A DNA stretch of 64,000 nt from Pseudoduganella flava (GTDB lineage Bacteria > Pseudomonadota > Gammaproteobacteria > Burkholderiales > Burkholderiaceae_D): the NCBI RefSeq assembly GCF_007830495.1, contig NZ_VLKW01000003.1, forward strand, positions 1-64,000, written 5' to 3'. A model generated the notes under the pieces. That model worked only from the letters and a program-made list of their open reading frames with translations. It searched no databases and was not told the DNA's origin. Below, piece after piece: positions 47,648-56,048 of this stretch. The translations under genes and the position numbers were made by a program. Within the stretch, counting starts at the first letter, position 1. The number at the start of each line of letters is the position of its first letter.

Positions 47648-49564
47648 ATGAGACTGCCGCGCAGCCCTTTCCCACACGCGCTCGTACGCGCCGCGCTGTT
47701 CCCCGCTCTGCTCATCGGTATGTGCGCTCACGCCGCCGACTATCGCATCGACCGCGTCGAGCCCGCGTTCTGGTGGACCGGCATGCACCACAAGACGGTC
47801 CAGCTGATGGTGCACGGCACCGCGATCGCGGAACTGGTGCCGGCCATCGACCAGCCGGGCGCCCGGGGTGTACGTATCGCGGCCGTCACGCGCGCGGCCA
47901 ATCCGAACTACCTGTTCATCGACCTGGCGCTGGGCGACGATGCGCAGCCGGGCGCCTTCGATATCGTGTTCCGTCCCGCCGCCGGCGCTGCCGCCGCGCC
48001 GGTGCTGCGCCACCGCTACCAGTTGCTGCCCCGTGCGCCCGGCTCGCGGGAACGGCGCGGCTTCGGCCCGCGCGACACGATCTACCAGGTGATGCCGGAC
48101 CGGTACGCGAACGGCGATCCGTCCAACGACAGCGTGCCAGGCCTGCTGGAGCAGGCCAAGCGCGGCAGCGGCGGCGGGCGCCATGGCGGCGACCTGGCCG
48201 GCATGACGGCGCACCTCGACTACGTGGCGGACATGGGCTACACGCAGGTCTGGCCGACGCCGCTGGTGGAAAACGACATGCCCGCCTACTCGTATCACGG
48301 CTACGCGGCAACGGACTTCTACCGGATCGACCCGCGCTACGGCAGCAACGAGGACTTCCGCACGTTCGTCGCCCGCGCCCGCGACAAAGGTATCGGCGTG
48401 ATCCAGGACGTGGTGCTGAACCACATCGGCAGCCGCCACTGGTGGATGCGCGACATGCCGATGCCGGACTGGATCAGCCATGGCGGCCAGCCGGTGATGA
48501 CGGAGCACCACCGCGTCGCGTTGAACGATCCGTACGGCAGCCGCGCGGACGCGCGCAACTTCACGGAAGGCTGGTTCTCGCGCGGCATGCCGGACCTGAA
48601 CCAGGCCAACCCGTTCGTCGCCAACTACCTGATCCAGAACACGATCTGGTGGGTCGAGTATGCGGGGCTGTCAGGCCTGCGGGTGGACACGTACGGCTAT
48701 TCGAACACGGCCTTCCTGGCCGAATGGTCGCGCCGCGTGATGGACGAGTACCCGCAACTGAACCTCGTCGGCGAGGAGTGGAGCACGCGCGTGCCCGTCG
48801 TCGCGCGCTGGCAGCGCGGCAGCAACGGTGTCGGTGCCGCGCCGCCGTCGCAGCTGCCGTCGCTGATGGACTTCCCGCTGAACGATGCGCTGCGCCGCGG
48901 CCTGGCCAGCGCGGCGGCGGACAGCAACTTCGGCACCTTCAGCCTGAACGACCTGTACGAAACGCTGGCCCTCGACTACCTGTATCCGGACGCCGGCAAC
49001 CTCGTGCTGTTCGAAGGGAACCATGACCTGCCGCGCACGTGGACGGTATTGAACGAGGACATGGGCCTGTACCGCATGGCGCTGGCCTATGTGCTGACGG
49101 CGCCGCGCATCCCGCAGCTGTACTACGGCACCGAGATCCTGATGCCGAGCACGAAGGAAGGCCGCGACGACGCGTCGTACCGCCGCGACTTCCCCGGCGG
49201 CTGGGCCGGCGACAAGGTCAATGCGTTCACCGGCGCGGGCCTGACGCGCCAGCAGCGCGAAGCGCAGGCGTTCGTGAAGAAGCTGCTGAACTGGCGCAAG
49301 GGCGCCACCGTGATCCACGCTGGCCGCACGATGCACTTCGGCCCGCAACAGGACACCTATGTGTTCTTCCGCTACGACGACAAGGCAAAGGTGATGGTCG
49401 CGCTGAACAAGAACCGGCAAGCCGTCACGCTCGATGCGGCGCGCTTCGGCGAGATGCTGCACGGCGTCACGCAAGGGCGCGACGTGATCACCGGACAAAC
49501 CTATCCACTCGCGGGCAGCATCGCGCTGCCGGCACGCACCGCCCTCATCCTGGAGCTGCAATGA
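47648..49564 (+). CDS. Exported GH13 neopullulanase/cyclomaltodextrinase-like enzyme
   Basis: A 638-residue GH13 enzyme with a signal peptide (ending CAHAA, residues 1-30) and an N-terminal cyclomaltodextrinase-type beta domain (YRIDRVEPAFWWTGMHHKTVQLMVHG, about 32-130), as in SusA. The barrel has catalytic Asp347 (GLRVDTYG), Glu376 (LVGEEW) and Asp460 (EGNHDLPR). It would degrade pullulan, cyclodextrins or maltodextrins in the periplasm. GAGGAG lies before the ATG. Its stop overlaps the next start by four bases (ATGA), so the two proteins are made together. Confidence 0.93.
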   Translation: MRLPRSPFPHALVRAALFPALLIGMCAHAADYRIDRVEPAFWWTGMHHKTVQLMVHGTAIAELVPAIDQPGARGVRIAAVTRAANPNYLFIDLALGDDAQPGAFDIVFRPAAGAAAAPVLRHRYQLLPRAPGSRERRGFGPRDTIYQVMPDRYANGDPSNDSVPGLLEQAKRGSGGGRHGGDLAGMTAHLDYVADMGYTQVWPTPLVENDMPAYSYHGYAATDFYRIDPRYGSNEDFRTFVARARDKGIGVIQDVVLNHIGSRHWWMRDMPMPDWISHGGQPVMTEHHRVALNDPYGSRADARNFTEGWFSRGMPDLNQANPFVANYLIQNTIWWVEYAGLSGLRVDTYGYSNTAFLAEWSRRVMDEYPQLNLVGEEWSTRVPVVARWQRGSNGVGAAPPSQLPSLMDFPLNDALRRGLASAAADSNFGTFSLNDLYETLALDYLYPDAGNLVLFEGNHDLPRTWTVLNEDMGLYRMALAYVLTAPRIPQLYYGTEILMPSTKEGRDDASYRRDFPGGWAGDKVNAFTGAGLTRQQREAQAFVKKLLNWRKGATVIHAGRTMHFGPQQDTYVFFRYDDKAKVMVALNKNRQAVTLDAARFGEMLHGVTQGRDVITGQTYPLAGSIALPARTALILELQ

Positions 49565-52500
49565 ACCGACCCCATCTCGCCCTGCTGGGCGCACTGATCG
49601 CCGCCGGCGCCCATGCGACGGAACTGCCGGTGTCCTTCGGCAGCTGGGGCCATCAGGAGGCGGTGCGCTTCGCCACGCCGGACGACAACGCGCCGCTACG
49701 CACCTACACGCACAGCACGACGATGCGGCTGCGCGACGGCGATCCGCAATCCGTCACCTACGCCGAGCATGCCAACCTGCCGCGCGTGCGCAGCGGGAAC
49801 GTGGCGTTCGACGCGCTGTTCGCGATGGCACTGGCCGAGATGCGGCAGGACAGCGTGGCGGCGATCCGCGACGACAGCTACAACGGCGGCCAGCCGATCC
49901 CGTGCGACTGCTTCGAGACGGGCGAGAAATGGCATTACGTGTGGACGCGCGACCTGTCCTATGCGGCGCACCTGGGCCTGGCGCTGCTGGACCCGCAACG
50001 GGTACGCAACTCGCTGCAATTCAAGCTGTCCGGCTACCGCGCCGGCGTGACGAAACCGGAGCGCGTGCCCGGCACCGCCGACGGCCTGCAGATCGTGCAG
50101 GACACGGGCAGCGGCGGCAGCTGGCCTGTCAGCACGGACCGCGTCACGTGGGCCTTTGGCGCCGAGGAGACGCTGAAGGCGCTGCCGGCCGCCGAGCGCG
50201 CCGCGCTCGTTCCGGTGGCGTTGCAAGCGCTGAAGAACACGATCGAGATCGATCGCGTGGCGGCGTTCGATGCGGCGGCGGGCCTGTACAACGGCGAGGA
50301 ATCGTTCCTCGACTGGCGCGAGCAGAGCTACGCGAGCTGGATCCCGGACCGCCTGGCGAGCATGGCCACGTCGAAGGCGCTGTCGACCAATGTGGCGCAC
50401 TACAAGGCGTTGACGCTGGCGTCCAGCCTGGCCCTTGAGCAGGGCGATGCCGCGACGGCGCAGCGCTATGCCGGCTGGGCCACCGCGCTGAAGGACGCGA
50501 TCAATGCGCGGCTATGGCTGCCCGACGCGGGCATGTACAGCAGCGTCACGGCCGGCCATTTCGATGGGGCGCCGCAGTACCAGTTCGACTGGCTGGGGCA
50601 GGCGCTGGCGATCGTCACCGGCGTCGCCGATGCGGAGCAGGCCGACAGCATCCTCGCACACTATCCGCACGGGCCGATGGGCGCGCCGGTGATCTGGCCG
50701 CAGCAGCCGGGCCGCGCGGTGTACCACAACCGCGCGATCTGGCCGTTCGTGACGGCCTATGGCCTGAAGGCGGCGGCGCGGATGCACAACGTGGCGGTGG
50801 CCGATGCGGCATACGACACGCTGCTGCGCGCGGCGGCCGTCAACGCATCGAACATGGAAAACTTCGAGTGGCTGACGGGGCGGCCGATGCTGGCGCTCCG
50901 GCAGGATGGCAAGGACCTGTCCGGGCCCGTCGTCAATTCGCGCCGGCAGCTGTGGTCCGTGGGCGGCTATGTCGGCGCGATCGTCGGCGGCGTGTTCGGC
51001 ATCGCGACGACGCACGACGGCATCGCCGTCAAGCCGTTCATCACGTCGAAGCTGCGCAACGAGGCGTTCCAGGGCAGCGCCACGGCCTCGCTTTCCGGCC
51101 TGGTGCTGCGCGGGCACAGGATCGACGTGCAGGTAGTGTTGCCGGCGCCCCGCTTCGAGACCGGCTACTACCCGGTGCAGCAGGTGCTGTTGAACGGCAA
51201 GCCGGTCGGCGGCGACATCAAGTGGAGCGAGCTGGCGGACACCAATACGATCGTCGTGCAGCTGGGCGACATGCTGCCGGGCCGGCAGAAGATCACGCGT
51301 GTGGCGGCGCAGCCGATGGACGTCGACCCGGCCGTGTTCGCGCCGCGCGAGCCCGTCATCACTAGCGCCGCAAAGGGCAGGCTGGCGTTCGCCGCCGCGC
51401 CGGCAGCGGGCATCACGTACAACGTGTATCGGGACGGGCGCCTCGTCGGTCGCGACGTTCGCGGGGCGACGTGGACGGACAAGACGCCTGCCGCGGCGGC
51501 GTGCTATGCGGCCGAGGCGGTGTACACGGCATCGGGCAACCGCAGCCACCACAGCGAGCCGGTATGCACGGGCGGCACGATCGCGCTGGCGGCGGGCGAC
51601 GCGCGGATCGTCTCCAGCGTGCCGGCCACCGATGGCGTGATCCGCGGCTGGGGCGCACCGGCGGACACGCTGCGTGCCGGCGGCATCGCGGTCCGCGCGG
51701 CGGGCGCGTACCAGGTGCAGGTCGCGTATCGCAACAATGCGCATCAGGTGAACCTGGGCGTCAGCGGCGGCGTGAAGTGGCTGGTGCTGCGCGACGCGGC
51801 GGGCAAGGTGCGCGCCGAAGGTGTTGTGCAGCTGCCGCACTCCCCGGCCGGGCAGACCGTGTACTCGACGCCACTGGCGGCGCGTCTGGAGCCCGGCACG
51901 TACGCGGTGGAGCTGGCGGACTTCGTCAACATGAGCAGCCTGCAGTCGAACGCCACGTACAAGGATGCCGGCGGCGCGGCCGGGCCGATGAACCGCATCG
52001 ACATCCACGGCATCAGGCTGCTCGCGACGAGCGCCCCAGCCATGGCACCAGTACCGCGCGGACGGCTGGAAATCGTCGACGGCTTCGCGTCGCCGCAGCT
52101 GGGCAACACGCGCAAGCTGCGCATCTGGCTGCCCCCGAGTTATGACGCCACTCCCGGCAAGCGCTATCCGGTGCTGTACATGCACGACGGCCAGAACCTG
52201 TTCGACGACAAGACGGCGTATTCGACCGAGTGGCACGTGGACGAAGTGGCCGACCGGCTGGCGGCCGAGGGACGCATGCGCGAGATCATCGTAGTCGGCA
52301 TCGACAACACGCCGGACCGCGCGCACGAATACACGCCATGCTGCGAACCGCGCATCGGCGGCGGCAAGGTGGACGACTACGGCCGCTTCCTCGTCGACAC
52401 GGTCAAGCCTTACATCGACGGCCGCTACCGCACGCTGCCCGGCAAGCCCGACACGGCGCTGATGGGCTCCTCGTTCGGCGGCCTCGCCACCCTGGCGATC

Positions 52501-52821
52501 GCCGAGCGCTACCCGCACGTGTTCGGCCACGCGGGCATCGTCTCCGGCTCGTTCTGGTGGAACAATGGCACGCTGATCGCCACCGCCCCACGCCGCGCCG
52601 CGCTGCCGGTGCGCCTTTACGTGGACGCCGGCACGGCCGCCGACGGCATCGAAGCGACGCGCGCCTTCCACAAGGCACTGCTGGCCAACGGCTGGCGCGC
52701 CGGCACCGACCTGCTGTACGTCGAAGACGAAGGCGGCGTGCACAACGAACTGTCATGGGCCGCCCGCGTGCACCGCCCGCTGACGTGGTTCTTCCCCGCG
52801 AAGCCCCAAGCCAATAGATGA
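49561..52821 (+). CDS. Exported six-hairpin glycosidase-esterase fusion
   Basis: A 1086-residue secreted protein with a signal peptide (MNRPHLALLGALIAAGAHA). Residues about 20-600 form an (alpha/alpha)6-type glycosidase (CFETGEKWHYVWTRDLSYA, WSVGGYVGAIVGGVFGI), as in debranching-enzyme-like families. Residues about 600-670 resemble a fibronectin III or linker domain, about 670-825 a beta sandwich, and about 830-1086 an alpha/beta-hydrolase esterase of the Esterase_D kind with YMHDGQNLFDD and nucleophile Ser971 in GSSFGG. The exact GH family is unclear. Overlap with the GH13 gene implies joint work, perhaps on acylated or branched glucans. The substrate is unknown. Confidence 0.8.
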   Translation: MNRPHLALLGALIAAGAHATELPVSFGSWGHQEAVRFATPDDNAPLRTYTHSTTMRLRDGDPQSVTYAEHANLPRVRSGNVAFDALFAMALAEMRQDSVAAIRDDSYNGGQPIPCDCFETGEKWHYVWTRDLSYAAHLGLALLDPQRVRNSLQFKLSGYRAGVTKPERVPGTADGLQIVQDTGSGGSWPVSTDRVTWAFGAEETLKALPAAERAALVPVALQALKNTIEIDRVAAFDAAAGLYNGEESFLDWREQSYASWIPDRLASMATSKALSTNVAHYKALTLASSLALEQGDAATAQRYAGWATALKDAINARLWLPDAGMYSSVTAGHFDGAPQYQFDWLGQALAIVTGVADAEQADSILAHYPHGPMGAPVIWPQQPGRAVYHNRAIWPFVTAYGLKAAARMHNVAVADAAYDTLLRAAAVNASNMENFEWLTGRPMLALRQDGKDLSGPVVNSRRQLWSVGGYVGAIVGGVFGIATTHDGIAVKPFITSKLRNEAFQGSATASLSGLVLRGHRIDVQVVLPAPRFETGYYPVQQVLLNGKPVGGDIKWSELADTNTIVVQLGDMLPGRQKITRVAAQPMDVDPAVFAPREPVITSAAKGRLAFAAAPAAGITYNVYRDGRLVGRDVRGATWTDKTPAAAACYAAEAVYTASGNRSHHSEPVCTGGTIALAAGDARIVSSVPATDGVIRGWGAPADTLRAGGIAVRAAGAYQVQVAYRNNAHQVNLGVSGGVKWLVLRDAAGKVRAEGVVQLPHSPAGQTVYSTPLAARLEPGTYAVELADFVNMSSLQSNATYKDAGGAAGPMNRIDIHGIRLLATSAPAMAPVPRGRLEIVDGFASPQLGNTRKLRIWLPPSYDATPGKRYPVLYMHDGQNLFDDKTAYSTEWHVDEVADRLAAEGRMREIIVVGIDNTPDRAHEYTPCCEPRIGGGKVDDYGRFLVDTVKPYIDGRYRTLPGKPDTALMGSSFGGLATLAIAERYPHVFGHAGIVSGSFWWNNGTLIATAPRRAALPVRLYVDAGTAADGIEATRAFHKALLANGWRAGTDLLYVEDEGGVHNELSWAARVHRPLTWFFPAKPQANR

Positions 52822-52839
52822 GCTGGTCGCTAAACAACA

Positions 52840-53040
52840 ACAGGGACTGTCCCTCGATAAAAAAAACAACAGGGGACTGTCCCTCGATTCTGGAAACTTC
52901 GTGGCGCCGCGCGGTCAGCGTGTCACGAAGGCGCGAGGGATCGCAGCGGATCGGCACGCGTTTGCGTGCGATCGCGCGAACGTGATGTGCGGTCGCAAAA
53001 AAGTTTCCTGAAACGAGGGACAGTCCCCGAATTCAGGAAA
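52840..53040. repeat. REP-like GGGACTGTCCC repeats, two direct and one inverted
   Basis: CAGGGACTGTCCCTCGAT occurs at about 52846-52863, again as a near copy at about 52871-52889, and in opposite orientation at about 53014-53030 (GAGGGACAGTCCCCGAA). The last copy sits within a hairpin TTTCCTGAA (53004-53012)/TTCAGGAAA (53032-53040). The layout resembles REP doublets moved by RAYT transposases, but no such gene is present. Otherwise this 211-base gap is empty. Confidence 0.75.
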
Positions 53041-53560
53041 TGTTTTGACGGGGGAATTCGAGGCAGTAGACGTTCGTGTCGCGTTCTTCCAGCGGGAAGC
53101 GGGTGCGGTGAAGGAAGCGCAGGCCGAGTTTTTGCAGCAGCGCGATCGACGGGGCGTTGGCGGGGTTCGTGATGCCGTACAGCCGCGGCAGCGCCAGCGT
53201 TGTGCGGGCGTGGTCGACGACGGCCGCCGCCGCTTCGTAGGCGTAGCCCTGGCCCCAGTAGCGCGGTGCGATCGCGTAGCCGATATCGGTGCCCGGCAAC
53301 GTGTCGCGCAGGATCAGGCCGCACAGGCCCAGCGCCGCGCCATCCTCCTTGCGCTCGACGAGGTACAGCGAGTAGCCGAGGCGGCGCTGCAGCATCATCG
53401 GGCCGGACAGGATCGCGCTGCGCGCCTGCTCCACCGTGCGGATGCCCTTGTCGCCGATATTCTCCAGCCATGACGGATCGTTGACGAGCTCCAGGTAGAA
53501 CGGCGCATCGTCCGGCTGCATCGTGCGCAGCCGCAGGCGGGATGTCTCGAGGATCTTCAT
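53033..53560 (-). CDS. GNAT-family N-acetyltransferase (RimJ/RimL-like)
   Basis: A 175-residue acetyltransferase with the RimJ/RimL opening MKILETSRLRLRTMQPDDAPFYLELVND and the acetyl-CoA loop IAPRYWGQGYAYEAAAAVVDHA (about residues 95-115, GQGYA). C-terminal NAPSIALLQKLGLRF is the usual last helix and strand. Its start overlaps the stop of the upstream amidohydrolase by four bases, so they are coupled. The substrate is unknown; its stop lies within the inverted REP hairpin. Confidence 0.9.
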   Translation of the reverse strand: MKILETSRLRLRTMQPDDAPFYLELVNDPSWLENIGDKGIRTVEQARSAILSGPMMLQRRLGYSLYLVERKEDGAALGLCGLILRDTLPGTDIGYAIAPRYWGQGYAYEAAAAVVDHARTTLALPRLYGITNPANAPSIALLQKLGLRFLHRTRFPLEERDTNVYCLEFPRQNIS

Positions 53561-54840
53561 CGCGCTCCTCCCGTGTGACGGAAGTCCACGCTCGCGGGCC
53601 GGCCCGGCAGGTCGAGCCGGGCCACGGCGCGCGGCGCTTCGGCGACGATGCGCCCGCGCCGCATCACCACGCGCCGCGCGGCGCGCAGCCGGATCGCTTC
53701 GACCGGGTCGGCCGCATCGAGCAGCACCAGGTCGGCATGGCAGCCGGGAGCGATGCCATAGCCTTCCAGGCCGAGGATGCGCGCCGGGTTCTCCGTGACG
53801 GCGGCGAAGCAGGCGCGCATCGCCTGCTGGCTCGTCATCTGCGCCACGTGCAGGCCCATATGCGCCACTTCCAGCATGTCGCCGGAACCCATGCCGTACC
53901 ACGGGTCCATCACGCAATCGTGGCCGAAGGCGACGGTGACGCCGGCCGCCATCAGCTCCGGCACGCGCGTCATGCCGCGCCGCTTCGGGTACGTGTCGTG
54001 CCGGCCCTGCAAGGTGATGTTGATCAGCGGGTTCGCGATCGCCGCCACGCCGCTCTCGGCGATCAGCGGCAGCAGCTTGCTGACGTAGTAGTTGTCCATC
54101 GAATGCATCGACGTCAGGTGCGAGCCCGCCACGCGCCCGTGCAAGCCGAGCCGGTGCGTTTCGGCGGCCAGCGTTTCGATGTGGCGCGACAGCGGGTCGT
54201 CCGATTCGTCGCAGTGCATGTCCACCATCAGGCCCTGCTGCGCCGCGTATTCGCACAGCAGCCGCACGGATTCGGCACCGTCGGCCATCGTGCGTTCGAA
54301 ATGGGGGATGCCGCCGACGACGTCGACACCCATGCCGATCGCCCGCCTCAGGTTGGCGAACGCGGTGGCGCTGCGCAGCAGGCCGTCCTGCGGGAACGCG
54401 ACCAGCTGCATGTCCAGGTACGGCGCGACGCGGCGCTTCACGTCCAGCAGCGCTTCGACGGCCAGCAGGCGGTCGTCGCACACGTCCACATGCGTGCGGA
54501 TCGCCAGCAGCCCGCGCGCCACCGCCCAGTCGCAGTAGCGCAGCGCCCGTTCCACCAGCGCCTCCTGCGTCAGCGCGGGCTTCAGCTCGCCCCACAGCGC
54601 GATCCCTTCGAGCAGCGTGCCGCTGGCGTTCACGCGCGGCAGGCCGTACGACAGCGTGGCATCCATGTGGAAGTGGGCGTCGACGAACGGCGCCGTGACG
54701 AGGTCGCCCTGCGCGTCGATCTCGCGCGCGCCCTGCACGGGCAGGCGCGGCGCGACGGCGGCGATGCGGCCATCCTGCACGGCGATGTCGACTTCGGTGC
54801 GGCCATCGGCCAGCGTGGCATTGCGGATCACGATATCCAT
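53557..54840 (-). CDS. Cytosine-deaminase-like amidohydrolase
   Basis: A 427-residue metal-dependent amidohydrolase, equal in length to E. coli CodA. It starts MDIVIRNATLADGRTEVDIAVQDG, carries the metal motif HFHMD (about 60-64), a second site DMHCDESDDPLSRHIETLA (about 215-232) and the C-terminal GYGIAPGCHADLVLLDAADP. CodA deaminates cytosine to uracil and some isocytosine or creatinine-like rings; the exact substrate here is open. The start at 54840 is preferred over 54897. It is coupled to a GNAT gene, a pairing that may reflect a small salvage or detoxification operon. Confidence 0.85.
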   Translation of the reverse strand: MDIVIRNATLADGRTEVDIAVQDGRIAAVAPRLPVQGAREIDAQGDLVTAPFVDAHFHMDATLSYGLPRVNASGTLLEGIALWGELKPALTQEALVERALRYCDWAVARGLLAIRTHVDVCDDRLLAVEALLDVKRRVAPYLDMQLVAFPQDGLLRSATAFANLRRAIGMGVDVVGGIPHFERTMADGAESVRLLCEYAAQQGLMVDMHCDESDDPLSRHIETLAAETHRLGLHGRVAGSHLTSMHSMDNYYVSKLLPLIAESGVAAIANPLINITLQGRHDTYPKRRGMTRVPELMAAGVTVAFGHDCVMDPWYGMGSGDMLEVAHMGLHVAQMTSQQAMRACFAAVTENPARILGLEGYGIAPGCHADLVLLDAADPVEAIRLRAARRVVMRRGRIVAEAPRAVARLDLPGRPASVDFRHTGGAR

Positions 54841-55071
54841 CGGAACCTTTCGGCATTGGGGTGGTCGATTGTAGGCAGAGCACGCGCCACAATGCAACGC
54901 GTGCCGCCGCGCCTGTTACGCGTCCGTGAGGTGCCTTGTTTCTCTCTGCGCGGCGATGTTGCAGTGCATAAATTAACTGACGAATTCACACACAAAGCGC
55001 TTTCCAAGGCCTTGTTTCATCGCTAGAATGCCTTTATTGCATCGCACCATCCATCGTTCCCAGGAGAGCTT

Positions 55072-55911
55072 ATGTCTTCGATTACCGAGCAACTATCCGC
55101 AACGAGCAAATCCCAGTTTGAAAGCCAGCTCAATTTCCTGAACAACGTGTTGAAGAAAACCGTCGACGGCGCCGAACAGGTGGTGGCACTGAACCTCAGC
55201 ACGGCACGCAATGCCGCGGAACGCAGCGCGGCCGCCACGCGCCAGCTGCTCGAAGCGAAGGATGCGCGGGCGGTACTGGAACTGGCCCGTCCGCTGTCCG
55301 CCATCGAGGGCTTGTTCGCCTATGGCCGCGAGCTGTTCACGATCGCCAGCAAGACGCAAGTCGAACTGCTGCAGTCGGCACGCGAGCGCTTCAGCGACCT
55401 GCCCAGCAAGACCCTCGTGCTGGCCGCGCCGGCGGTGACGCAAGTGCCGGCGCAGGCCGCGCAGAGCGCCATCCATGGCGTCACGGACACGGCGCAGGCG
55501 GTCACGCAATCGGTCACCGACAGCGCGCAGGCCGTCACCCGCAGCGCCACCGATACGGCGCAGGCGGCCACGCACGCCGTTGCCGACACGGCCGCGCAGG
55601 CAACGCACGCAGCCAGCGCGGCCGCGGGCAGTGCCGTCGAAGCTGCCAGCCATACGCTGGCCCAGGCCGCGCACAATGCGCAGCCGGCCACCGATGCGGT
55701 GACGGACGCCGTCGAGCAGGTGGCGCAAGCCGTAGCCGACAACACGCCTGCCGCATCGACCGCCGCCCTGTTCGATGGCGAGGCGGCGCCCGCGCCGAAG
55801 ACGGTGCGCAGCAAGCCGGCCGCGAAGCCGGTGGCCGAAGCCGTCGCCGCGCTGGCCGACAAGCCTGCCACGACGTTGAAGTCGGTGCCGGGCCAGAAGT
55901 CCCGTAAATAA
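55072..55911 (+). CDS. phaP: Phasin with Thr/Ala-rich repeat tail
   Basis: A 279-residue phasin that coats polyhydroxyalkanoate granules. Residues 1-120 are the phasin domain (SKSQFESQLNFLNNVLKKTVDGAEQVVALNLSTARN). From about 125 to 230 there is a repeat region with a period near 11 residues (TDTAQAVTQSVTDSAQAVTRS), predicted as long amphipathic helix, and then a Lys/Pro/Ala tail (KTVRSKPAAKPVAEAV). The repeats make it longer than the usual 180-190 residues. It stands alone. TAGAAT at 55024-55029 may be its -10 box. No other PHA gene is in the window. Confidence 0.88.
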   Translation: MSSITEQLSATSKSQFESQLNFLNNVLKKTVDGAEQVVALNLSTARNAAERSAAATRQLLEAKDARAVLELARPLSAIEGLFAYGRELFTIASKTQVELLQSARERFSDLPSKTLVLAAPAVTQVPAQAAQSAIHGVTDTAQAVTQSVTDSAQAVTRSATDTAQAATHAVADTAAQATHAASAAAGSAVEAASHTLAQAAHNAQPATDAVTDAVEQVAQAVADNTPAASTAALFDGEAAPAPKTVRSKPAAKPVAEAVAALADKPATTLKSVPGQKSRK

Positions 55912-56048
55912 GCACGCAAATCAGCGCACAATTCGGCGCCGGATAACGGCGCCGGCCCCCTCCTCTCCCGCCCGGCCGCCCCACACGGACCCGGCCGGCG
56001 CGTTCCGCCGGCCTGATGTATCCTAGCGAGCTTCGTGAAGGATATGTC

